This document shows positions 16,989 through 24,309 of a stretch of 54,819 nucleotides of DNA, piece by piece. Each line of letters opens with the position of its first letter. Positions within the stretch are counted from its first letter, which is position 1. Below the pieces are notes generated by a model. The model was not told the origin of the DNA. It did no database searches and saw only the letters and a list, made by a program, of their open reading frames with translations. Origin of the DNA: Deltaproteobacteria bacterium (GTDB lineage Bacteria > Myxococcota_A > UBA9160 > SMWR01); the NCBI GenBank assembly GCA_019310965.1, contig JAFDDG010000031.1:1-54819 (forward strand). The letters are read 5' to 3'. Made by a program: the position numbers and the translations under genes.

Positions 16989-17305
16989 CCAGATCCGCGG
17001 CTCGAAAAGGCAAGGGGCAACTCCGTCCCCGTCGTCCTGTCGCCGAATCCCACTGAGGAGCGTGCCGGGTGCGAAGGCGGTGGCGCGCGGAAGCAGAGGT
17101 GCCCCGGCGCAGGCGCTTCGCATCTCTGCTGCAGAACGAGGGGTGCCGGCGCATGAGCACGACACCGCCTTCGCACCCGGCCCTGGCACCGCCCAGCGAA
17201 CCATCTCGGCCTCCTGCCGGCCGTCGCGAAGTTCCACGAGGGACCGCCTGGAGGCGGTACCCTCCGGACCCGGGCGCTGCGATTCGCCCACGGAGGGATC
17301 TGGAA
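16989..17305. other. 317-bp gap with nested inverted repeats
   Basis: No gene is visible. The gap holds an 18 bp perfect inverted repeat (17065-17082 with 17163-17180, arms CCGGGTGCGAAGGCGGTG) and an inner AGCAGAG/CTCTGCT pair (17092-17098 with 17124-17130), giving a long nested hairpin. At 17007-17031 there is a GC-rich word ending CAACTCCGTCCCCG that resembles one arm of the hairpin at 24172-24261. The ribosome site GGAGGGA for the next gene lies at its right end. Confidence 0.7.
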
Positions 17306-17773
17306 ATGTCGGGCCTCGAGACTGCGCACCTCTTCGACCTCGAGTTCGAGCTCGGCGAGATCAATACCGTCGGCAACACACCCCAGGGCCTGCGCGTGAT
17401 CGGCAATCTGGCGGGCGGCACCTTCGAGGGGCCGCGGCTGCGCGGCAGGGTGCTGCCCAGCGGAGGCGACTGGGGGCTCTTCCGTCCGGATGGGACGCTG
17501 AGCGTCGACGGTCGCTGTTGCTTCGAGACCCACGACGGCTCCCTCGTCTATGCGATCTACGCGGGGCGCTGGAAGATATCCCCCGAGCTGCTGGCCCGAC
17601 TCGGCGATCCCGAGCAGATCGGGACGGTGGATCCTTCGGAGTACTATCTCCGCATCCACTTCGACTTCGAAGCCGCGGCGGAAGGCTACGACTGGCTCAA
17701 CCACATCATCGCTGTCGGCACAGGCCGGCGCACCGCGGCGGGCATTGCCTACAGCGTCCACCAGATTCTGTAG
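17306..17773 (+). CDS. DUF3237 (UPF0311) family protein
   Basis: 155 residues; ATG at 17306 behind GGAGGGA. The sequence is typical of DUF3237: GxxxGxRxxGxLAGGTFEGPRLRG near the start, GGDWGLFRPDGTLSVDGR in the middle, and RIHFDFEAAAEGYDWLNHII near the end. This small beta-barrel family has no established biochemical role, but it often sits beside SDRs and other genes for aromatic or terpenoid breakdown, as it does here. It ends 86 bp before the convergent monooxygenase gene. Confidence 0.82.
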   Translation: MSGLETAHLFDLEFELGEINTVGNTPQGLRVIGNLAGGTFEGPRLRGRVLPSGGDWGLFRPDGTLSVDGRCCFETHDGSLVYAIYAGRWKISPELLARLGDPEQIGTVDPSEYYLRIHFDFEAAAEGYDWLNHIIAVGTGRRTAAGIAYSVHQIL

Positions 17774-17859
17774 GGGGATCGCGGCAAGAACGGTCGCATT
17801 GGCGGAGCTGCGCGCCGCTGCGCCGCCACACGCGTCCCCACTCGGAGCGGCTGTCCGAC

Positions 17860-19410
17860 CTATGCGTCTCCGCGCCGCTCGAAATCGTAGCTTTGCAGGG
17901 GGAACGAGCGGCTCCTGAGCCAGTGCTGGAAGCCCGTGACGGGCCGCAAGCCCGGCGTGTCGCCGTGCTCGTCGAAGTAGTAGCTGTTGGAGCCCGCGCA
18001 GTTGCCGCCGAAGGCCACGGTGGTCTGCCGGAGGCGCTGCACCTTCGCGAAGTCGTGATCGTGCGCCGCCTGCTTCACCTCGATGCAGTTGGCGCCGCGT
18101 TTGCGCGCCTCGCTCAGGCAGCGCGTCATGTGCTTGCTCTGGGTGTCGATCATCGTGAAATAGGAGGCGCCGGCAGCGGAGTAGGGCCCCATGAAGAGAA
18201 AGAAATTCGGGAAGCCGGGGACGGTCGCGCCCTCGTAGGCCTGGAAGCGGTTCTTCTGCCAGAACTCGCCGAGGTTCTTGCCGTTGCGTCCGATCACCTC
18301 GTAGCCCGGCATGCACTTGCGATTGAAGACGTTGTAGCCCGTGGCGCAGACGAGTGCGTCGATCTCCCGCTGCGTGCCGTCCGCCGCCACGATGGCGTTC
18401 GCCGTCACGCGCTCGATCGGCTCCGTGACGAGCTCGACGTGCGGGCGGTTGAAGCTGGAATAGAAGACGTTGGAGAAGCTGGGACGCTTGCAGAAGAAGC
18501 TGTAGTGCGGAATCAGCTTCTCCTGGGTCTCGGGGTCGTGGACCTCGTGTCGGATGTAGTCGACGAGCTTCTTCTCGATGCGGTCGAAGATCCAGGGGAA
18601 GCGGCGGTAATGGATGAAGCCCATCCCGAGCACGACCTCGACGAAGAGGTTCGTGAGCCAGCGAGCGAGCGTCTGCAGGAAGGGCGCTGTGCCCAGCGCT
18701 CGCTTCCAGCCGCTGCTGAGCTGCGGATTGAGCTTCGGCAGCAGCCAGATGGCCGTTCGTTGATAGATGTCGAGCTGCTTCACCTGGTCGGCGATGGCCG
18801 GTATCAGCTGGATCGCGGTTGCGCCGGTCCCGATCACGGCGACGCGCTTGTCCGTCAGGTCGGTGTCGTAGTCCCAGCGCGCCGTGTGGATGAGCTTGCC
18901 CTCGAAGTCGTCGATGCCTTTGATGTCCGGCATCTTCGGAATCACCAGCAGCCCGGTCGCACTCACGAGGTAGCGCGAGACGAGCACCTCGCCGCCCTCG
19001 AGCTGCGTGCGCCAGACGTTGGCGTCGGCGTCGTACTCGGACTTCACGACGGTCGCTTCGCAACGGACGCGTCGGGGAAGATCGTGCTTCTCGGCGCAGC
19101 GCAGCGTGTATTCCTTCATCTCCGCGCCCGTCGGATAGACCTGGCTCCAGTCGGGCTTCATCTCGAAGGGAAAGGAGTAGATGAAGAAGGGCATGTCGAC
19201 CGTCAGCCCCGGGTAGTCGTTCTGCACCCAGGTGCCGCCGAGCTGGCTCTCGCGCTCCAGGATCACGAAGTCCTGGATGCCCATCTCTTGCAGGGCGACC
19301 GCGGCGCCGATCCCGGAGAAGCCGGAGCCGATGATCACGACCTCGTGGTCGAGCGCTGCGGGTCGGGGGCTCGAAGTGGGCTCGTCGGTCATCAGGGGGG
19401 CTGTACTCAT
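17860..19410 (-). CDS. Flavin-containing monooxygenase, Baeyer-Villiger type
   Basis: 516 residues, ATG at 19410. FAD loop GSGFSGIGAA (residues about 28-37), GGTWVQNDYPG, the exact Baeyer-Villiger fingerprint FEGKLIHTARWD (FxGxxxHxxxW-D), and the NADPH loop GTGATAIQL are all present. It should insert oxygen next to a ketone using NADPH and O2, giving an ester or lactone. The substrate is probably a cyclic or branched ketone made by neighbouring SDRs. It is the third gene in a minus-strand run TetR, SnoaL, monooxygenase. Confidence 0.88.
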   Translation of the reverse strand: MSTAPLMTDEPTSSPRPAALDHEVVIIGSGFSGIGAAVALQEMGIQDFVILERESQLGGTWVQNDYPGLTVDMPFFIYSFPFEMKPDWSQVYPTGAEMKEYTLRCAEKHDLPRRVRCEATVVKSEYDADANVWRTQLEGGEVLVSRYLVSATGLLVIPKMPDIKGIDDFEGKLIHTARWDYDTDLTDKRVAVIGTGATAIQLIPAIADQVKQLDIYQRTAIWLLPKLNPQLSSGWKRALGTAPFLQTLARWLTNLFVEVVLGMGFIHYRRFPWIFDRIEKKLVDYIRHEVHDPETQEKLIPHYSFFCKRPSFSNVFYSSFNRPHVELVTEPIERVTANAIVAADGTQREIDALVCATGYNVFNRKCMPGYEVIGRNGKNLGEFWQKNRFQAYEGATVPGFPNFFLFMGPYSAAGASYFTMIDTQSKHMTRCLSEARKRGANCIEVKQAAHDHDFAKVQRLRQTTVAFGGNCAGSNSYYFDEHGDTPGLRPVTGFQHWLRSRSFPLQSYDFERRGDA

Positions 19411-19466
19411 GGATGTCTTCCTCTGTGGCTGGGAGGGCTGTGCGGTGCCGGGCTGCTTCGCCGCGC

Positions 19467-20021
19467 TCAGGCCGGCGCCGGGCGCGCGGGGCGCGGATAG
19501 GAGGGCGGCCCCAGGGTTGGCCGCGGGAAGGGCCCCGTGTGCCATTGCTTCGCGGTCTCGCGCCGGATGATCTTCCAGTCGTCGCCGACTCGCACCACGG
19601 CGTCCTGATAGCGGAGCCCCAGGACGAGATGCTCGAGCGGGCTGTCCTGGGCCTCCATGTGGTAGCCGACGACCCAGGTCTCGACGCGCCCCCGGTCGCC
19701 ATCGACTTCGATGTACTGGTTGCCCATGAAGTGCATCGTGGCGTCCCATTGGTGCAGTCCTGCCTCGATCCCCTCGAGGTAGTCATCGAGGGAGCCCTCT
19801 TCGAGGGTGCCGACCACGACGCATTCGGGGTGGAAGACCGAGCGCACGAGATCGAAGTCGATCGAGTCGACGCCGAAGGCGTAGCGGCGGTAGAGGTTCT
19901 TGATCTGCTCGCGATCCCTCAGCCAGCGGACGTTCGCCTCGAGGTCCGTGGCGTCGGGCGGCGCGCTCTCTCGATACTGCATCGCGCGACGCTTCTCGTT
20001 CGGAGTGGGTTTCGAAGGCAT
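19467..20021 (-). CDS. SnoaL-like/NTF2-like protein
   Basis: 184 residues; start ATG 20021 is set by GAGGAGC 8 bases upstream. A typical SnoaL_4-type fold: the helix RDREQIKNLYRRYAFGVDS, then FHPECVV, a long middle helix, HFMGNQYIEVDGD and a final sheet ending DDWKIIRRET. Members include scytalone-dehydratase-like and ring-hydroxylating dioxygenase-beta-like enzymes and many with no known activity. Between a TetR (22 bp upstream) and a Baeyer-Villiger monooxygenase (56 bp downstream), a dehydratase or isomerase step on the same substrate is a reasonable guess. Confidence 0.83.
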   Translation of the reverse strand: MPSKPTPNEKRRAMQYRESAPPDATDLEANVRWLRDREQIKNLYRRYAFGVDSIDFDLVRSVFHPECVVVGTLEEGSLDDYLEGIEAGLHQWDATMHFMGNQYIEVDGDRGRVETWVVGYHMEAQDSPLEHLVLGLRYQDAVVRVGDDWKIIRRETAKQWHTGPFPRPTLGPPSYPRPARPAPA

Positions 20022-20043
20022 GCTTTCGCTCCTCGCCCGAATC

Positions 20044-20697
20044 TCAGGTCGGGCCATTCGCCTCGCGGTGGACGATCACGCCGTGCAGCAGGGTCTCGAC
20101 GATGGCCTCGAGGAGCTCGGTCTGCCCTGCGTTCATGTCGCCAGCCAGCAGCCGCTCGCCGAATCGAACACAGACCTCAGTGATCACGCCGGCCATGTTG
20201 TCGAGGTCGAGATCGGTTCGGACGTCGCCGCCGCGCACGCCGCGTTCGAGCGCTTCGGCCACCACCCGGCGGAGCGTGTCCGTCCCCCGATCGAGTACGT
20301 CGCTGTAGCCCGCCAACATCAGCTGGCTCTCGCGCGCCAGCAGGCCGCGCAGGACGTCGCGGCTGCGCGCGAATTCGAGTGAGGCGCGTACGATCAAGCG
20401 GAGGCTGTGCGCCGCGCTGGGCGTCGCGCGCGCGCCCTCCGCAGCGATCACGTCGCACCACTCGTCGATGACGCGGTCGACGACGACCTCGAAGAGGTGT
20501 TTCTTGGAGCGGAAGTAGCGGTAGATGAGCGGCTTCGAGACGCCCGCCTGGGCTGCGATCTCCTCGACGCTTGCCTTGCGGAAGCCGTGGGCCCCGAACA
20601 TCGCCTCGGCCGTCTCGAGGATCGCCGTGTACTTGGGCGATCCGGCGGGCGGAGCGCACCGGGGCTGCGGGCGCTGGGTGGCGGGGGGCAGAGACAT
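20044..20697 (-). CDS. TetR family transcriptional regulator
   Basis: About 217 residues with the helix-turn-helix SVEEIAAQAGVSKPLIYRYF near residues 44-63 and an all-helical effector domain. It heads the run TetR, SnoaL, monooxygenase and is likely their autoregulating repressor. Start: ATG at 20697, or the GTG just before it at 20700. No ribosome-binding site is visible; a TATACT box lies 7 bp upstream of the GTG, so the mRNA may be leaderless. Confidence 0.88.
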   Translation of the reverse strand: MSLPPATQRPQPRCAPPAGSPKYTAILETAEAMFGAHGFRKASVEEIAAQAGVSKPLIYRYFRSKKHLFEVVVDRVIDEWCDVIAAEGARATPSAAHSLRLIVRASLEFARSRDVLRGLLARESQLMLAGYSDVLDRGTDTLRRVVAEALERGVRGGDVRTDLDLDNMAGVITEVCVRFGERLLAGDMNAGQTELLEAIVETLLHGVIVHREANGPT

Positions 20698-20707
20698 CAC
20701 GGGGGAG

Positions 20708-20713
20708 AGTATA
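20708..20713 (-). promoter_or_regulatory. Candidate -10 box TATACT for a leaderless TetR mRNA
   Basis: On the minus strand TATACT is followed by seven bases and then the GTG/ATG start pair of the TetR gene. A weak -35-like TTTAAC lies 16 bases further upstream. The surrounding 20698-20828 gap is unusually AT-rich for this window and holds no gene. Confidence 0.4.
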
Positions 20714-20828
20714 CGAAAATATAAGAAAAGTTAAACCATGGATTCCATGAGATCCCCTTCTGCTCCATAAGGCGTCTTTGGCGGATCGAATTGGAATCAG
20801 GCGTTACTTAAATTGCATCATTCGTATA

Positions 20829-21281
20829 TCAGCGCGGGATCACGTAGTCCGGCGGCAGGCCGGTCAGGATGGTCTGCTCGCACACCCTGGATTGGATGCG
20901 CCAACCGTCCTGCGTTCGCACGAGCTCGTCGTGGTAGTAGCCTGCATTGGTGGTCATCGTCTGACTTCCGTCCGGCTCCTCGCGGCCCATGGGCGCAAGG
21001 AAGTAGCAGCTCGACTGCGCTGCATCGCCGTCGATGCGGATGTCGAAGTTGCTGATGAAGTGAAGGTTCAGCGGCCAGGGCTCCAGCGCGCCCGCCAACC
21101 ACCCGAGGGTTTCGCGATACGGGCCCGCCACGCCCCCGCTCGACGTGTAGTCGACGCGGGCGGCCGGCGCGAAGATCTCGTCCATGCGCTTCCACTCCCG
21201 CTTGTCGACCATTTCCGTGTAACGCGTCAAGAGCGCCTGGATCTCGTTCTGATCGATCAGGTTGCGGATCGCGTCCTGCAT
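20829..21281 (-). CDS. SnoaL-like/NTF2-like protein
   Basis: 150 residues, ATG at 21281 behind GACGAGGAGAA. Fold elements: the N-terminal helix IRNLIDQNEIQALLTRYTEM, then KREWKRMDEIFAP with the conserved acidic residue, RVDYTSSGG, a central helix, and the strand QDGWRIQSRV near the end. It resembles the scytalone dehydratase/ketosteroid-isomerase-like subgroup, but no definite catalytic pair can be assigned by eye. It lies at the 3' end of the two-SDR run and is probably co-transcribed with it. Confidence 0.82.
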   Translation of the reverse strand: MQDAIRNLIDQNEIQALLTRYTEMVDKREWKRMDEIFAPAARVDYTSSGGVAGPYRETLGWLAGALEPWPLNLHFISNFDIRIDGDAAQSSCYFLAPMGREEPDGSQTMTTNAGYYHDELVRTQDGWRIQSRVCEQTILTGLPPDYVIPR

Positions 21282-21362
21282 GCGTCTTCTCCTCGTCAGT
21301 GAGATGGGGGTGGGCGGGATCGCGAACCTCTGGCGTCGGCCCGAGCGCGAGAGAACGGTGAC

Positions 21363-22211
21363 TCAGTCGGGAGCCAGCAAGGGTCCTGGATCGCCGGGAT
21401 CCGGTGCGCCATTGGGCAAGCTGCCGTCGCCATCGACGAATTGGTATTCGTCCGCGAGCTGGCGCGTGGTGAGAACGCGGCCGCTCTTCGCCATCAGGTG
21501 ATCGTCGCAGAGAAGCTCTGCGATGCCCCGCCCGGTGAAGCGCGGGCTCTCTGCTCCGTCGAGATCGAGCTCCCACTCCTCCGGGTCGAGTGCCAGCATG
21601 CGCTCTGTCGTGACGAAGGAGGGCCAGATGGAGACGGTGACGACGCCGTGCGCCTCGAGCTCGTGGCCGCAGTCGCGAGTGATCCGGTCGAGCGCGGCCT
21701 TGGCAGCGCCGTACGCGGGGTGCAGGGTGTAGTAGCGCGCTCCCTGTGAGCTCACGTTGGCGATCAGGCCAGAACCCTGCTCGATCATGATCGGGGCGGC
21801 GAGCCAGGTTGCGACGTAGGCGGAGCGCGCGCCCACCTGATGCATGTCATCCCAGCAGTCGAGGGAGGACTCCCAGAACGGCACCTTGGGATCCATGTCG
21901 TCGGGAATCAGGAATGCGTTGTTTACCAGGAGGTCGAGGCGGCCCTTGTCGCGCGTCACCCGCTCGAACGCCGCAGCGACCTGCTCGTCGTCGCGGTGAT
22001 CGCAGACGACGCCTTCGATCTGCCCGCCGAGCTCCCGCGCTTCGACACACGTCGATTCGAGGCTGCCGGGCCAGCGGCTGTCGCCCTCGCGCTCGGTGCG
22101 CCCCGTGATGGTGACGCTGGCTCCCTGCGCGGCGAGCTCCACCGCGCAGCCTCGACCGACTCCGCGAGTGGCCCCTGTGACGAGGGCCGTCATTCCCTCG
22201 AGGCGTCGCAT
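21363..22211 (-). CDS. Short-chain dehydrogenase/reductase (DHRS1-like)
   Basis: 282 residues, ATG at 22211. Motifs: TGATRGVGRG, a modified NNAF instead of NNAG, LIANVSSQGA with Ser and YGAAK. The middle insertion (GDSRWPGSLESTCVEARELGG) and the long C-terminal tail are typical of the DHRS1-like subgroup. It starts 23 bp after the end of the next SDR gene and is surely in the same operon. Substrate unknown; DHRS1 homologues reduce steroids and other carbonyls, but that does not transfer safely. Confidence 0.84.
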   Translation of the reverse strand: MRRLEGMTALVTGATRGVGRGCAVELAAQGASVTITGRTEREGDSRWPGSLESTCVEARELGGQIEGVVCDHRDDEQVAAAFERVTRDKGRLDLLVNNAFLIPDDMDPKVPFWESSLDCWDDMHQVGARSAYVATWLAAPIMIEQGSGLIANVSSQGARYYTLHPAYGAAKAALDRITRDCGHELEAHGVVTVSIWPSFVTTERMLALDPEEWELDLDGAESPRFTGRGIAELLCDDHLMAKSGRVLTTRQLADEYQFVDGDGSLPNGAPDPGDPGPLLAPD

Positions 22212-22234
22212 GCCGGCGACCTTGGCGTTGCGGC

Positions 22235-23005
22235 TCACTCGCTGGCGATCCCCTCGTCGTCGTGACCGGCCAGGCGTCCCCCGTCCGCGATGAACTCGGA
22301 ACCGGTCGAATAGGAGCTCTCGTCGGAGGCCAGGAAGAGCACCATGCGAGCGATTTCCTGCGGCTGTCCCACGCGTGCAATCGGCTGGGCGGCGTAGGAG
22401 CCGTCTTTGTCCACAGCATTGAACTCCGGCGCGCTGATCATGGGCGTGTCGACGCCACCCGGGTGTACGGAGTTGACTCGGATGCCGTAGCGGCCGAGTT
22501 CCAACGCGGCCGTCTTCGTCATCCCGCGAACGGCCCACTTGCTCGCCGCGTAGCCGATGACGCCCTGCACCCCCTCCATGCCGGCCGTGGAAGAGATGTT
22601 GACGATCGAGCCACCCCCGGCCTCGCGCATGGCCGGCACGACAGCGCGCATCCCGAGAAACACGCCCACCTGGTTGACCCGGACCACGGCCATGTAGTCA
22701 TCGAGACTGGTGTTCTCGAGTAGTCCCGTCCGGATGATCCCCGCGTTGTTCACGAGCACGTCGAGCTGGCCGAAGGCCTCGAGGGTCGCTCGAATTGCCT
22801 GCTCCCAACCCTCCTCGCTCGTGGTGTCGAGGCAGACGGCCCGCGCGTTCTCGCCGATCTCTGCGGCGACTCGGGCGCATTCTTTCTCGAGCACGTCTGC
22901 TACGACGACGCGTGCCCCCTCGGCGGCGAACAGGCGTGCCTCAGCCTCTCCCTGGCCGCGTGCCCCCCCGGTGATCAGTGCCACTTTGCCTTCGAGTCTT
23001 CCCAT
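22235..23005 (-). CDS. Short-chain dehydrogenase/reductase (3-alpha,20-beta-hydroxysteroid-dehydrogenase-like)
   Basis: 256 residues from the ATG at 23005 (alternative ATG at 23014; no clear ribosome site). TGGARGQGEA, VVADVLEKE (Asp, so NAD), NNAGI, IVNISSTAG, YAASK and the stretch RVNSVHPGGVDTPM closely resemble the Streptomyces 3-alpha(20-beta)-hydroxysteroid dehydrogenase family. It leads a minus-strand operon SDR, SDR, SnoaL and is divergent from the ferritin-like gene across 187 bp. Confidence 0.86.
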   Translation of the reverse strand: MGRLEGKVALITGGARGQGEAEARLFAAEGARVVVADVLEKECARVAAEIGENARAVCLDTTSEEGWEQAIRATLEAFGQLDVLVNNAGIIRTGLLENTSLDDYMAVVRVNQVGVFLGMRAVVPAMREAGGGSIVNISSTAGMEGVQGVIGYAASKWAVRGMTKTAALELGRYGIRVNSVHPGGVDTPMISAPEFNAVDKDGSYAAQPIARVGQPQEIARMVLFLASDESSYSTGSEFIADGGRLAGHDDEGIASE

Positions 23006-23192
23006 GTCGCGCATACTGACATACCGGTGGGCGAGCCGGCGGACGTTTCGAGTGAGATGCCGAAAGAGATGTCGGATTGCGGGCTTGCTACCCTCGCCGG
23101 CGCCTCTTGGACGGTGTCGCTTTACGAGGGGCTGCGGCTGCGCGGCCGGCATCGACGATCAGACGCCGCCGTGCCCCCGAGAGAGGATTGGA

Positions 23193-23855
23193 ATGGCGGG
23201 GACGAACGTCGACCTCCACGGGCTCGAGCCCGAGGCGTTTCTGGAGGAAGTGCACAGCTTCGAGTTCTGGTTCCAGTCGGTCGAGGGCTATCTCGTGGGT
23301 CTCGAGCACGGGCGGCAGCCGCAGACACCCGAGGCCACGCTCTCGGGGCTCGAACGCGAGCGCCTCATCACGGTCTTGTGCAACTACTGCGTTGGGGAGA
23401 CGGCTGCGCTGGAGGGGGCCGGTGGCCTGATCCAGATTGCGCCGAACCGCGCTGCCAAGATCTTTCTCTCGACCCAGGCCGTCGACGAGGGGCGGCACCT
23501 GGAGGTGTTGGTGCGGCGTCTGCGGGAGCTCGGCGTGGAGGAGCCCGAGGCGGAGATCTCGCTGCGCGCCAGCCGCAGCCTGGTGGAGTTCAAGCGCCGG
23601 CTGCTCGACCTGGTGCGCGGCCGCGACTGGGCGGCCGCCATCTTTGCCCAGAACGTGATCCTCGAGTCCATGGAGTTCGCCGTCTTCGAGCTCCACGCCC
23701 CCCGCGAGCGCCTGGCGGTCATCCGCGAAGACCTCGATCCGCTGGTGCTGCAGAGCTTTCACGAGACGATGGATGCCGTGGGCACTCCGCGGGAGGAGCG
23801 CGAAGAGCTCGGGCGCAATTACCTGCGCGCGGTCGAACGGCTGGGCTTCGCGTGA
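23193..23855 (+). CDS. Short ferritin-like (di-iron-type) protein
   Basis: 220 residues; ATG at 23193 behind AGAGAGGATTGG. A four-helix ferritin-like fold with candidate iron ligands E69 (VGETAALEG), E99 and H102 (VDEGRHLEV) and E158 (VILESMEF). It is clearly related to the 296-residue protein at 30038-30928 (shared TQxxDExRHxE and QNxxLExMxFxVFEL). The last ExxH ligand pair present in the longer paralogue (DERRH) is missing here, so the site may be one-iron, altered or completed by a partner. Its stop codon overlaps the start of a zinc-ribbon gene, implying translational coupling. Confidence 0.75.
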   Translation: MAGTNVDLHGLEPEAFLEEVHSFEFWFQSVEGYLVGLEHGRQPQTPEATLSGLERERLITVLCNYCVGETAALEGAGGLIQIAPNRAAKIFLSTQAVDEGRHLEVLVRRLRELGVEEPEAEISLRASRSLVEFKRRLLDLVRGRDWAAAIFAQNVILESMEFAVFELHAPRERLAVIREDLDPLVLQSFHETMDAVGTPREEREELGRNYLRAVERLGFA

Positions 23856-24151
23856 GCTCCGAAGACCCGCTCCAGGAGGCCGATACCCCCTCGGCGCCCC
23901 GCCAGCGTTTCGTGCTCGACGACCGCGGCTTCAACGAGGTGCCGAAGAAGTACCGCAAGTTCTACCGGACGTGGGACGGGCCGGAGGACGTGTTGGCGCC
24001 GAACGAGGCCCTGTGCCCGGTGTGCAAGATCGTCGTCCGCTCGAGCCGTGAGCTGCGCCCGGGGGATCGCATCTACTGCATGGCCTGCATGACCCGCCTG
24101 CAGATCGTGCGCAGCGATGCCGGTCACCTCGAAGCACAGGTCATCTACTAG
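23852..24151 (+). CDS. Small zinc-ribbon protein coupled to ferritin-like gene
   Basis: 99 residues starting at a GTG that overlaps the previous stop codon (GTGA). The C-terminal half has two CxxC pairs, CPVC and CMAC, spaced by about 20 residues, forming a zinc ribbon or rubredoxin-like iron site. The N-terminal half is charged, with KKYRKFYRTWDGPEDV. I do not recognise the family. Translational coupling to a ferritin-like protein suggests a partner role, for instance electron delivery or assembly, which is inference. Confidence 0.7.
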   Translation: MSSEDPLQEADTPSAPRQRFVLDDRGFNEVPKKYRKFYRTWDGPEDVLAPNEALCPVCKIVVRSSRELRPGDRIYCMACMTRLQIVRSDAGHLEAQVIY

Positions 24152-24171
24152 ACCTGATACCAACGAGGTAG

Positions 24172-24261
24172 CGGGGACGGTGTTGCCTTCTTGCCTTTTT
24201 TCGCTGAGCGGTGGCGTCAGCGATCAGGCCCGGAAAAAGCAAGAAGGCAACACCGTCCCCG
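24172..24261. repeat. Nested hairpin element, 23-bp perfect arms (possible REP-like element or terminator)
   Basis: The left arm 24172-24194 starts CGGGGACGGTGTTGCCTTCT, and the right arm 24239-24261 is its exact reverse complement. Inside the 44 nt loop is a second stem CGCTGA/TCAGCG (24202-24207 with 24217-24222), and both arms end in T or A runs (CTTTTTT and GGAAAAA). It sits between the zinc-ribbon gene and the CaiB gene and could act as a bidirectional terminator. A partial relative lies at 17007-17031. Confidence 0.8.
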
Positions 24262-24309
24262 TGTGCCGCCGGTGTAGTATCCCCGTTCGCCGAAGCAAAG
24301 AGGTGTGGC

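Noticed and set aside
16573-19500. A 975-codon open frame on the plus strand, and a 960-codon one on the minus strand at 16904-19786
   Set aside because: Both cross several well-supported genes in other frames and contain low-complexity Arg/Ala-rich or shadow sequence only.
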